A stretch of 64,000 bases of DNA from Tritrichomonas musculus (Eukaryota; Parabasalia; Tritrichomonadida; Tritrichomonadidae), in the NCBI GenBank assembly GCA_039105265.1, contig JAPFFF010000069.1:62001-126000 (forward strand), given 5' to 3'. The notes under the pieces were generated by a model that worked only from the letters and a program-made list of their open reading frames with translations, did not search any database and was not told the origin of the DNA. A program made the position numbers and the translations under genes. This document shows positions 19,180 to 31,404 of this stretch, piece by piece; the first letter of the stretch is position 1; each line of letters begins with the position of its first letter.

Positions 19180-22100
19180 TTTGCATGAATATTTTAAAAA
19201 GGCGCCAAAATATATTTCATTTTTTTATCTTTTTTTTATTTTTATTTTTATGGTCAAATAATCGTACTAAGTAAGTCAATATTCACCTTTATATAAACGG
19301 TTTTTTTATAAGCATGAGTAGCTACTCGATGATTTTTTTTGGGCCATGGCCTCATGCGCAACTATAAAAATTATTGAAAAAATATAAAAAAAAATATGTA
19401 TGTCCCAGGGACATAATATTTTTCTCATTTTAATAAATATAAAAATTATTGAAAAAATATAACTTTTTGTGAAATTAATAACTTTTTGATAAAAAATAGT
19501 ATTTACAAAATAATTATAAAAAAGTAAATATATCGATACCTTTTTATTTTTCCTTACAGCATAAATTTAAACGAAACAGACCTCTCAATTATAGTTTGTC
19601 TTATCGTGGAAAATGAAAAATACTTTTAAAAACATAGTTTTTTGCTAATTTTTTTAATAATTTTTTAATCGTTTAAAAGTAACTTTTTTAATTAAATTTT
19701 AACGTTTAGAAAATATTTTTTTCGATCATAAATAATTGAAAAATATATAAATCACGATCATTAAAATTTCAGTTAAATATTATCGTCTAACGATTAAAAA
19801 AATCTCAAAAAAGCTCAAAATTGAATGGATTTTTATACGAAAACCTTTCAATTTTTTCGTATACCGCTTTTTTTTTGGCCTTCAATATGGTGAATAAAAA
19901 CGGTTTCTTATACGAAAAACCGTCGATTTTTTCGTATACCGCTTTTTTTGGCCTTCCCTATGGTCAATTAAAATTGAATACTTATTCGATTTTTTTTTTA
20001 ATTTTACATAACCGTTTATATTGACCTATTATAAGGCAGATTATTTTAGCCTTAAGCTGCCAAATAAATAATCAAATTTTAATACAATAAGCTTATTGTA
20101 ATGGCTAAATATTTTACCTTTCAATTTCAATGTTTTTAAAATATTGTTATATCTCAGTTTTTTATATTAAAATCATTTTAATAAAATGATTTTATTTATT
20201 TATTTATTTGAAATAAATATTTACTATTCAAAAATTGTGTTACAATATTTTTTCAATTATTTACGTTTTTTACAAAAAATGGTTATATTTTTTTCGATTT
20301 TTTTCTTATTGTAGTAAATATAGTTCCATTACGATAAAAATTAGCTGTATTTTTCCTTATTTAAATAAAATGGAATGTTTTATACCTATTTAAACATTAT
20401 ACTAAATATATTTATTTAAAATATATAAGTATAAATATTTAATATTAAAAGATATATAATAATTTAAAAATAAATATTTTGATAAAGCATATTTTATTGT
20501 AGAAAATTTACTATTTTCAAAAAAAAGTCCATAAAGAGCTTCGATTTCGTGATTTTTTTTTCATCTTCCCTTAAAAGTCTTAGAAATTGATATAACTAAT
20601 TGATAATATTTTATTTATAATCAAGAGCATTTTAATATAAATCAATATATTCTTAGTTATTTAATTATCCTTGGGAAGGCAATACAATTTGGTGAGACTT
20701 TTGATCAATTAGTGGTAAATATTCGAAGATTTGAAGGAATTTTGATGTTTTAATTTTTTCAAGCATTCAAAAAGTTATTCGGAAATGATTTTCGAAAAAG
20801 GAGGACGGAGTTGTCGGTTATGACAAAACATTATTTTGTTTTTTTACTTATATAATTAATTATAATATTATATATTAAGAAATTATTGATAGACAATTAG
20901 TGCTTTTTATCGTAAGAAACAAAAGATATTTGCAAAACAAAAATCAATTTTCAGAAAAAGTTTGTTAATTGAAAAAAAAAAAAAATATCATATAGCTCTC
21001 AATTCCAGGTTACACATATCATAGAAGAAATGTAACTTGAATTTTTTTATGGATTCTTATTTAATAAAAACATATTGAATGTCATATTTGTTTTTAATAT
21101 GTATGTATCTATATTTTATAAATATAATATAGTTGCAATTGGTGTTTCATAATAAGATATTGTCTGAGTAATATAAAAATACATTGAATATTATTTATTT
21201 TTTCTTTCAATTTTATTTTTTTGTTTTCTGAGCTATGTTATTCAATTTTCTGAGATAATAGCTTTTCAGAATTTTTTTCTTAGAAATAAAAGTGATGAAA
21301 TTTTATTATTATCCTTGCAATACATTGGCCAAACAATTTTTTTAATATATTTTTAAATATTTATTTATATTAATATTTTAAATATTTATTATATATAAGT
21401 TTAATATATATATTTTTATAATAATATTAAATAGAAATATTAAATCGGTGTAAAAAGTATAATTTCATTTTATTAAATGCTTTTATATTTTGATAATTAA
21501 TTTTTATTTATCATTTTTTATTGAAAGAGAAAATATTATTTAATTAAATGATTTTATATAAAATTATTACTTTTTTGCAATTCAGAATATTAATAAACAT
21601 TTTTATCACAATTATTTGTATATTGTATATATACATATAATTATATTAATGATATTATATATATATTATTAAATTATTGGAAGATATGTTACTTTTAATG
21701 CATAAAAAAAATTGAATTAAAAAAGATTGTTCTTGATAATTATTGTTTAAGATTTATCTTTAAATCGATAATTTGAATATAATTAAATATTATTTTTATT
21801 ATATTATATGTAGGGCTATGAATAATTAATTAAAAATCACGTTTAAATGAATTACCATTTGATCCAAATAAAAATAAATTTGTTGGAAACAATTTATAGT
21901 AGGAATTGATTATATTAATGTTATGATGGATAAACATAACTATATTTTTAAGTATAATGAAATTTTCAAATTAATCAAATAACCAAAATAAAATTAGGAA
22001 ATGCACAAATTTATTTTTATCATTAAAAATGTAATTTAAAATTATAAAATCTATATTGTAACAGTGTTTTTTAAAATAATATAAGAGCAATTTTCCTTTT

Positions 22101-22297
22101 TTGGAGATAAATAAAAGTTTTTCAAGCATTAAAATACAATTATAAAGCTATAATTATAGAAATATATAGATAATATTTATTCTATGATGAAGAATAAAAG
22201 AAATTATTATTGAATAGGTTTTGTACCTTTTTTTCAAATGCTTTAAAATATTGAGTACTAAAGAATATAATTAATTCAAAAATTCAGATGAATATAT
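19180..22297. other. AT-rich, no gene seen
   Basis: Only a local duplication stands out: ATACGAAAA...TTTTTTCGTATACCGCTTTTTTT...GGCC occurs at about 19838-19886 and 19915-19963 (period about 77). A GGCCATGGCC palindrome lies near 19343. Nothing else. Confidence 0.6.
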
Positions 22298-22837
22298 TTA
22301 AGGGGGGAGTTCACTTTTAAATAGAAATACTTTAGAGGGCTGAAATTTTAGCAATATGCTCATCGAAACATTTAAAAATCATATATCTAAAATTAAAATG
22401 ATAAATAAGTTTTTAAAAAAATGTAGATATTGCTTTTAAAAGCATTCAATTTTTTAACCTCAAATTTAACCTAAAAAATAAACGGTCGTTTATAAATAAA
22501 TATTTGTACAAGTATTGATGGTTTCCCTGTAGAAATGAAGATTACAGTTTCAAATTGTTCAAATGATAATATAAAAGTTATTATTAATGATTGTTTTCAG
22601 TTTTTTTAGTTCTTCTTCACAGAACATAAATAATCATTTGCAATTTCTAAAACAAATAAATTTCACAATTTCAAATTGTTCAAATGATAATATAAAAGTT
22701 ATTATTAATGATTGTTTAATTAAGATTTAAGTTAAATTAAACAAACATAAAAAATAATGATAAAAATTATTATAGTTTATTCAGAATCCTCTTTTGGTTT
22801 ATAATCTCCATTTTTTGGATTTTTATTTCTTTTGGAT

Positions 22838-24132
22838 TTATCTCCATTTTATAATCTCCATTTTTTTGGCTTCTTGAATTCGATATTCAGGGGTGCTTCT
22901 TTCAATGGAATTATTCATACGCTCTTTTTGCCAAGTATTGATAATAAGATTATTTTTATAATCTAATGGAGGAAGATCTAAACGGTTTCGCATTTCAAGC
23001 TGAAATATTGGCCCTTCATTATGATGTAAAACAGCCAATTTGTCTCTGGTTATTTGAGAAACAGGGCAATTTATACTTTTGTCACCAAATATGAGTTGTT
23101 CTTTATGGAAGCTTTCGTTTTTTTGAGTATTTCCCAATGGAACAACATCATCGAAATCGGATAATTTCTTATCTAATATTTCTTTCAATTTTTTGGCAAC
23201 ATCTGGATAAAAGATACCATTTGTCCAAGTAAAATTGGTATTTTTATGTGGAAGACATTTTTTATGGTTGCCTTTCAAATGCTCAACTGTATTTTTCCAA
23301 GCTTCCTTTTTGCGTAAAACATCAATTGTTTTATCATGTATCAAAATATTATACCATTTTTTTATTTTCTTGCGAAGTTTAAAAAAACAATCAGATTGAT
23401 CAGGAATCATAGATTTATATTTTTTTAACTCTTCATCTAAATATTTGCCAAAATTAATTGAAAGGTGGTTAGGATCCTTGCACACCGTTGGATGAAAATC
23501 ATCAGATTGCAATATTTTCTTATTCTTGTTATCTCCATCCAACGCAAATTTATCAATGTTGTTTTTTGTTTCACCGAGTTGGTTTATGGCACGTTTCATT
23601 GCCTCAGACTCCATCATGTTTGATGCCAATTTAAACTTTTCGTCAGGGTGAAAAATAGATTGTTTATCCACAGTACCAAGTGACAATATTTTATTTCTAT
23701 GACAATCTATAATGTCAAACGAACAATGTGATGCATTTCGTCGAATAGGGTAACGTCCATCACCTGAAACCAATGAACCTTCTGTTGTTTGATTTCTAGC
23801 TTGAGCCATAGATTCTTCTGCATATTCATTTACTTTTTGTGCTACCACTTTTTGACCATTGTAAAAACCACTTTTTGATACAAAATCATAATTCATATTT
23901 ACACAAAATCTTTGAGCACTCGAAAAAGTGTTACCTGATGCAAGAGTTGAAAATGCGCATTCAATAGTAGATTTTTTCTTAGGTTTTATGTCACATTGTG
24001 TTTCAATATTTTTAGTGGTTACTTGACTTTCAGTCTCTTCAATAATTTCTTCATTTTTTTCATTGCATTTCTAATTTTTCTTTCTTCAGCAAGCTTCTTG
24101 ATATGCTTCTTCTGCTTTTTGTTACCACTCAT
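22838..24132 (-). pseudogene. DDE transposase of the TTAA element, one frameshift
   Basis: The main frame (22838-23896, 352 codons from ATG) contains SGDGRYPIRRNASHCSFDII (D46), FALDGDNKNKKI (D120) and LGNTQKNESFHKEQLIFGD (E261), a plausible DDE triad with the DGRY start seen in Kolobok/Mutator-related enzymes. Upstream the same frame stays open (IECAFSTLASGNTFSSAQRF) and joins, by one shift near 24058, a lysine-rich start MSGNKKQKKHIKKLAEERK at 24132. So the enzyme was about 430 residues. The C-terminus runs into a short duplication (ATGGAGATTATAAA). Confidence 0.65.
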
Positions 24133-24230
24133 TTATGAACAACAATTTTAAGAATGAAATGTTAAGCTCTCTTTTTAAAAATTTTCATTTTCTAACGTTA
24201 ATATTTGTATAATTTCAATCAGATATATCA

Positions 24231-24470
24231 ACAAAATTGCAACGTTCATTTCAACAAAATTGTGACGTTCATTTCAACAAAATTGTGACGTTCATTTCAA
24301 CAAAATTGCAACGTTCATTTCAACAGAAATACAACGTTCATTTCAACAAAATTGTGACGTTCATTTCAACAAAAATACAACGTTCATTTCAACAAAATTG
24401 CAACGTTCATTTCAACAAAATTGTGACGTTCATTTCAACAGAAATACAACGTTCATTTCAACAGAAATAA
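24231..24470 (+). repeat. 23-bp minisatellite, about 10 units
   Basis: Units TTCATTTCAACAAAATTGTG + ACG with variants (CAGAAATACAACG). Inside the TTAA element, upstream of its transposase start. Confidence 0.9.
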
Positions 24471-25134
24471 AACCTTTATATCAGCAAAATTGCATAGTTC
24501 ATCAAATTAAAATTTTATAATTTAAAAGATATGTCTTATTTTATAAAAATATATTAATAAATATATAATAATATAAAATTAAATTTTCTTATTTATTTTT
24601 AACGTATTTATTCAAAAAAATGGACTCACTAGATTCAATTTTTAGAAATTTTATATTCAATTTGAAAATATTTGAGTACTTTAAAAAAATGTTATTCTAG
24701 AACGATATAATGCAAATTTTCATATTTTATTATTAAAATCATAATTTAATTTGATTATAAAAAAATAATGAAGCGTTTTTAATAATTTTTTTTATCAATT
24801 TGAATTTGATCATTAAATATAATAATTGAAACATAAATATTTACAAATTTCTTTCATTACATTTGCTATATGTGCTACTATAATCCAAAAGGATCATTAA
24901 ATTTACAATATATAAATTTGATAATCATCCATTCTTCAATGAAAAACGTATTTTCACATAATTTTTTCAAGTTTTTTTGATCATTATTTATAAATTAAAA
25001 ATTATAACTCATCAACAAATATAAACAATGAATCAATATGATATATAATATAAAAATATTTTTAGTTTTTATATAATATTTTTCTATGATTTGTTCAAAA
25101 AAAAAGTGTTGATTTTTGAATACTCCCCCCTTAA

Positions 25135-28100
25135 TTTCATAATTTATAAAACAATTTTATCTTAGTTAAATATAGCATAAAATAAAATATAATGTAAAAT
25201 TAGCAATAATATTATAGTTTAAATTGATAAATCCTCTCTCAATTTATTTTTTAAATTTGAAAGTAATTGTGAATGTAGTGAAAAATATCATATTCAAAAA
25301 GTTTAGTAAAACATAATTTTTCCATATTCTTTCTTTTAAAATAATGAAAGATTTCTACGACCGATTTCTTTTTTGGTATGATCATTAATATTAATTGAAC
25401 ATTTCTAATCTTCTATATAAGTAGCTACCTTAGAATTTTATCCTAAATTCAAAATTAACAAATCCATTATTAAAATTTTTTTTTTGTTGTTGTCAAAAAT
25501 CATATTAAATCCTGTAAAAATATTTATCCTTAATTAATAAGCAACTTTCATAGCTTCTATTACTAAAATATTTATTTAATAGCATTTTAAACGAGTTTTA
25601 TTTTTTCATATTAACGTACAAAAAAACGTTCTCCGTTCTCCTTTTTTTCGAAAAAAAAAATAAAATAAAATCGTAAAATAATTTTTATCTGAAAAAGTTT
25701 AATAAATGAAATTATGTCTTTCAATTTTTTTTGATATTAGTTCAAAAAGTTATTCGGAAATCGTTCAAATATTTTTTATTTTTTTTGGAAATAACTCAAA
25801 AAGTTATTCGGAAAACATAGAAATTTTTTCATTTTGAATTATTAATGTAAATTTCTCATTTTATTTGTATTTTTTTTTCTCTACTATGAAATATATTCAT
25901 ATAAATATATATAAAATATTATAACTATTAATATAAAAAAATAGAAGTAATGATCGAATAGTGATTTTCTTCCCCTTATTATTATCAAATATTCTTAAAA
26001 TTGCATTAAATTAATTATTAATCGATTCTATATTTAATTATTATATTATTAACAACTCATATAATATATATTATATATATAATATAAAAAATATATATAG
26101 AATATTTATATATAATTGTTTTTTTTACAAAAATTTTTGGCAAAAAATTGAGAGATCGATTCCCCTTTTTTTATTTTAACAAAATTTTGGTTTACCCTCT
26201 CAGAATATGAATTTCGTGGTAACGTACGAGATAAATATCTCCTCAAAATTAAAATGATTATATTATTTTTGTGTTAATTATTTTTATAATTGAGATAGCC
26301 ATTGAAAATAACAGAAAATTAATTAAAAAATTAATTCAATTTTTTTTATTAATTCAAAAATATTCGGGCTTTTAATTTTCAAAAATAATAAAGGCCAATT
26401 TTTTGACGGTTTTTAAAGTTTTTTAACATTTTTTCATACGGCTGACCTTTCATCTCCTCAAATAATAGCATTATAACCAAGATTTCACAAGATCTAGCAC
26501 AAGCAGCAACCTTCTACTGATACTCACTCTACAAATTTCCTTCGTCAACAAATTTTAAAAGTTAAATACTCAAAATTCAATTTGCAAATTACTCAAATGA
26601 ATTCACTTTTGTGCAAAAAATAAGTATTTTCTATTCTTAGTATCAGTAACCTATTCAATTTAACGAGAATTTTAAATTTGATAATTTTACTCATAAACCA
26701 TCATTTTTCTTACTTTTTTTTATAAAATAAATATTTATCTCATATAATTTTCTTAATTATATTACTTTAAGGGTTTTTTTTTATACTATTTCATCATATT
26801 TCCAGAATAATTAAAATTCAAAATGAAAAAGTATTAAAATAAATCAACAATACTAATCATTATTATGATTTAAAATAATTTTATTGCAAAAGATTTAGTT
26901 TTTAAATAAAAGTTTTTTCATCATACTCATATGCATAAAAAAAAGCTCGTTAGTGAAGTGAATAAATAAACATGCTAATTAAATAGTTTATACGAATATA
27001 ATAACATTGGAAACAACATGACACGATTTTGTGAAGGTGATGAAATTATATTAACATATCTAATTATAACGGTTTGCAAAAATTGTTCTAAATTATAAGT
27101 TATCAGGATTATTCGTTAAAGTAAACTTTATTCTATAGCATTTTTCTATTTAAAGAATTCTAATATCATTCATAAAGTATATCCATCTAATTCAATATTG
27201 TGTACTTTTTCAAAAAACCTTAAAAAGTAAAACCCTAAAAGAAAACATATAGTTGTAAATGCAATAGGCGTAACTAGAGCTTCAAAAAAGAACGAGATGA
27301 TGTAGTTTTCTTTCAAAATGGTAAAAAACCGCTTTTTTATTTTATTAGTAAAGAAATATTTGTGAGTATTTCTGAGTATTATTTTAACTTTACAAATAAA
27401 AAAGACGTTTACACGAAATTAATATTCAATTAGGGTATTATAAAAAAATTGAATACTTTACGAATTAATGCAAAAGTTGATTTATTTTATTTGCTAAGTT
27501 AAAATTTTTAGAGTTTTTTATTGTTTTACTCTATATTTTGTTTTTTAATGATAAATTATAAAAATTCAAAAAAAAAAATATAAAGAATAAAAATATTTGA
27601 TACTTATAAAGAGAACAAATTATATGTGGAGTTAAAATATATTATCCAGGTTTTAATTATATCTAAATAATAATGAAAAATCCATTAATTACCTATCAGA
27701 ATATTGATTTTTTACATTATTTATTCAAATCAAAACCATTCAATTTGATTTTAAATTTAATTTATAAATATCTTAATTTATTCTAGATAAAATCTTAGTT
27801 AATCATGAAATAAGCATTTATAATTATAAATTATAAAACATAAAGATATTATAAAAAGCTTCACCGAAAACAGCGAGTTTGGATACCTTTGAACAACTAA
27901 AGTAAAATTAAAATCCTCCGGCCAAAATTAATCTTTTTTTATGTATATTCGAAACCAATCATTACTTTTGTTCTGGCATTTTTATTCATCGATTTTGCTC
28001 GCTTTTTTTTTTTTTTTTTTTTTGATAAATTAATTTGAATACAATTTATAAGTTGAACTCAATATTGTGAGGCATTAAATTAAAAAAAAAATATTATAAA

Positions 28101-28423
28101 CATAGTTTACATAACATTAACCCCTTTTTTTTTAAATAAAAAATAACACAAAGAATATCCAAATCTACATATTATAAGCTTTATTTTTTATTTTATTTTG
28201 TAAAAAAATTATTGTGGTAGGACTAATATTTCGATTAATTTAATAAGTTTGCCGTAGGAAAGAAAATATGATTCTTTTTAGAAAGGTCAGAAAAATTGTA
28301 TCTTTTCAGTTCCAGTAAGAAAAAAAATTGAGTGCCTTCAGAAATAAATTGAGTGTCTTAAGAAAAAAATTGAGAATACTCACAAAAAAAATTTTTTTTA
28401 TTCAATATTTTGAATATCATCTA
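25135..28423. other. AT-rich, no gene seen
   Basis: No coding frame or RNA gene recognised. A segment at 25613-25650 (TTAACGTACAAAAAAACG...CTCCTTT) resembles 58120-58155 and may be an end of an old element. Confidence 0.5.
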
Positions 28424-28427
28424 TTAA

Positions 28428-30954
28428 GGGCAAAGTTGGCTGACGATCATTTTTTGAGAAACCAAAAAAAAAATTGAATATTTTTTTTTTCTATACAAAT
28501 TTGGTGTTTAAAAGATAAACGTTCATATTGCGATATATAAATATTAAATTTTCATATTTATACTATTTTTGAATGTTTATTATTTGAAATAATTAAGTGT
28601 GTATACCAATAATTTGAGCATTATCAATATATTGATATATTTAATTTTATTCATATTTTTATTTTTCTATGCTTTCAAATAATTGAGTATTTTTTGCTAT
28701 TCTCTCAAATTTTTTGATTGTTTTTTAATTTTTTTTAAAAAAAGCTTATTAAGTAAAACTAATCATTTATATGCATATTAATCAAGCAATTATATTTTTT
28801 TAAATGATTTTTTTCTGGAAATGCAATTTTTCAAATAATTTTCTGTCACAATTGATTATAAAAAGTTGATAGATCCAACTTGAATTAGTTTGGAAAATGA
28901 AAATTATTGACCATTTTGATAAAAAAATTATCAAAGCGTATGAATTAAAATATTCTTTTTTTGAAAATTAAAATTTCTCATATTATAGAATGAAAAAGGA
29001 GCCTGCCATCTGTGTGAAATGTCTGGTATTGATTTTAAGAGAAGATGGCAGTTTAAGAGAAGTCTTATCTCATCATTATAAAGATATTTTCTGATGATAA
29101 TCGGTTGATTAAGAACTTTTTGTATCAATACGTCCAATTTGTAATTGAAAAAAAACATCATTTTTAGTAAATTAGATGTTAAAAAAATTATAAAATTTTG
29201 AGTATAATTTTAAAAGTGCTCATTGAGAAATATTATAATCTATTTTTTTAATTTTATGTTTTATTTATAACTCTATGATTATTTAATAAAGATATTTCAA
29301 TTTAAAATTGACTTATTTTTCAAATTAAATCAACTTTATATAATTTAAAACATCTTTATAAATGACATTAAATAATAAATAAAAGAAAATAATTGGAATT
29401 TATCTTGAAATTTTAATAACTATAAACTAAGTTTTTTAATTTGTCCCTTCTTATCGTCCTCTCAAATTTGAATAAAGCTAAATATTTTTTTTAAGTTATT
29501 TAGGCATGAATACCTTCATTCATTTCAGGTCGAGGCTCCCGCTATTACCTTAACCAATTGGGCTTAGCCCTCAAAGGCTCCCAAAGCTATTTAAAAGGTA
29601 TTTTTCCTGAATAAAAAACTTTTTTATATTCTTTTTTTTTATTTTCATCTTCTCAAAATTGAAAGATATGGTATTTTAAAAAAAATAATTTGTCCCTACT
29701 TATCGTCCTACTTTCTGAAGACTCATAGAAAATTTGAATTAAAAACTCTCAATTTTTTTGTGAATAAGGTAATAATTAAAAAACTTAGTTTAATATTTTA
29801 AAAATTGATTTGGTTGAGTTAAACTTTTTAAATACCAAAAAAATAAATTAAAAACAGAAAATATAACATTACTCTGAAAAAATAAAATTATTTGAATAAA
29901 TTAAAATTTTTATCACAAAAAGTGAAAATAATTAATATTTTGATTTATTTCATTTCAAAAAGAGAAAATTCAATAAAAAAGAAGTTTTTAATGTTTTATT
30001 AGATAAACCAGGAGTAAATACCATAAAAATATAAATCATTTAACTTTCCACAATTAATAAACTAATATAATTCAATAAAACTTTTTGAGAACCATATAAC
30101 TCAAAAATTATTAAAAATTATTTTGGAAAGACACTGTCTGTACCATTAATTTTTTATTTTCCCGTGATTTATGATATTATTCAGATATTCAACATGCTCA
30201 AATTCAATACAAGTTATTTTCCCACAAGAAATGTTTTTAAATCTTCGATGATCTTTTTTTTTTTTCCTGGCATCCGCGTTTTTTAATTCGAAAAAAATAT
30301 ACTAATATATCAATGACATATTAATGCCATTCTTAGCAAACAAAATCTTTTCTACTTTTTTTTTTAAAAATTTTGAGAGAAGAGCCAACTCACCTCTCAG
30401 AAAAATTTCATGATACTAACTTCAATTCAATTTTCCTCGATAAATAATCATTATATCAAAGTGATTATACAAAATATAGCTTTATATTAGTCTCATAAAT
30501 AATATATTTCAATTTATTTCCCATAAAACGATCAGACAGAAAGTTGTTTTTGTAAATGCTTGGGAAAAAATAGTCGTGGATGATTAAAAAGCAAAGATAC
30601 ATCAACAAAATATTATAAATACTATTATATAACTTATATACTTTCTAGTTATATCATTCTTTTAAATAAAAAATTAACTTATAGAAGAGCCAACTATACG
30701 TATATTGATATTTTTTTTATTTTATTCTTTGTAATTTTATATGTATAAAAAAAATATACTGAATAATCTTATTCATTCGCCACAAGAAAGAAGTCATAGT
30801 TTTTTTTTGATTCATCAGAAATCTTCGATCTTTTTTTTTCGTGTAAGAAAAAATTGAATACTTCCAAAATAATTTCAGTACTCTCACAAAAAAAAATGAT
30901 TTTTATTCATTTTTTTGAATTATTATTGAATTTTTGGCAAAACCAACTTTGCCC
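28428..30954. mobile_element. candidate old TTAA-flanked element
   Basis: TTAAGGGCAAAGTTGG at 28424-28439 and its exact inverse CCAACTTTGCCCTTAA at 30943-30958 bracket 2.5 kb. A related second right end (ATTTTGCCCTTAA) follows at about 30971-30983. No transposase remains; a 76-codon minus frame at 28931-29161 is not recognised. A 16-bp inverted match with TTAA at both ends is unlikely by chance, but the interior is not convincing. Confidence 0.4.
29423..29792. mobile_element. 370-bp MITE with TA-type ends
   Basis: Perfect 19-bp terminal inverted repeats (TAAACTAAGTTTTTTAATT at 29423-29441, inverse at 29774-29792), with TA at both borders. A subterminal direct repeat TTGTCCC(T)TCTTATCGTCCT occurs at about 29441 and 29690. 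The centre (29530-29590) is GC-rich and, on the minus strand, contains GGGCTAAGCCCAATTGGTTA, which resembles a tRNA A-box. Consistent with a Tc1/mariner-derived MITE. Confidence 0.75.
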
Positions 30955-30959
30955 TTAAA

Positions 30960-31162
30960 TTGGGAAATCCAATTTTGCCCTTAATAAATTTAGTTATAAA
31001 AAAATCTACAAGATTTTTAAAAAATATGAAAGTTTACATCCGATCGCAGGACCTATTCCCTAAGCAACCGATCAAGATAATGATTGTTAATTCCACTTTT
31101 TGAATTTGACGAAAATTGAGAACCGTATCAAAAAGTTGTCACTACGCCTACATCAAATTAAT

Positions 31163-31194
<32 letters not shown>

Positions 31195-31235
31195 TTTTTT
31201 AAAATTTTTTATGATGAATATTTTGCATTCTTGCC
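30960..31235. other. AT-rich spacer
   Basis: Contains an A-run near 31160 and nothing recognisable otherwise. Confidence 0.5.
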
Positions 31236-31401
31236 TTAAAAATTTTTAACCAAGAAATTTTTGTATTTCATTATTTATGGCATAGTCGATTGGCTTTCTA
31301 CCTTGATCATCTTTAATTTGAACATCAATTTTTGGGTTTTTTAGTAATAGTTTTATAATTTCAAGATATCCTTTAGTAACTGCAAGATGCAAAGGTGTTT
31401 T
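31236..31401 (-). CDS. closing ankyrin unit of the array locus
   Basis: Minus frame KTPLHLAVTKGYLEIIKLLL, then KNPKIDVQIKDDQGRKPIDY and INNEIQKFLVKNF with a stop: one full ankyrin repeat plus a capping repeat. It is the natural C-terminus of the DUF3447 gene starting at 34980, after the seven repeated units. No start codon and no classical splice acceptor precede it, so it can only be expressed if joined to upstream parts. Confidence 0.6.
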
Positions 31402-31404
31402 ATA

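Larger units (their letters stand above)
22302..25130. mobile_element. TTAA-flanked DNA transposon (Kolobok-like)
   Basis: Both ends start GGGGGGAGT and the next bases (TCA/ATTCA) also agree; each is flanked by TTAA (22298-22301 and 25131-25134), giving the TTAA target duplication of Kolobok and piggyBac elements. Length 2829 bp. It carries one DDE transposase gene on the minus strand, a 23-bp minisatellite, and a direct repeat (about 22550-22600 and 22670-22720, TCAAATTGTTCAAATGATAA). The transposase does not look like piggyBac, so Kolobok-like is preferred. Confidence 0.7.
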
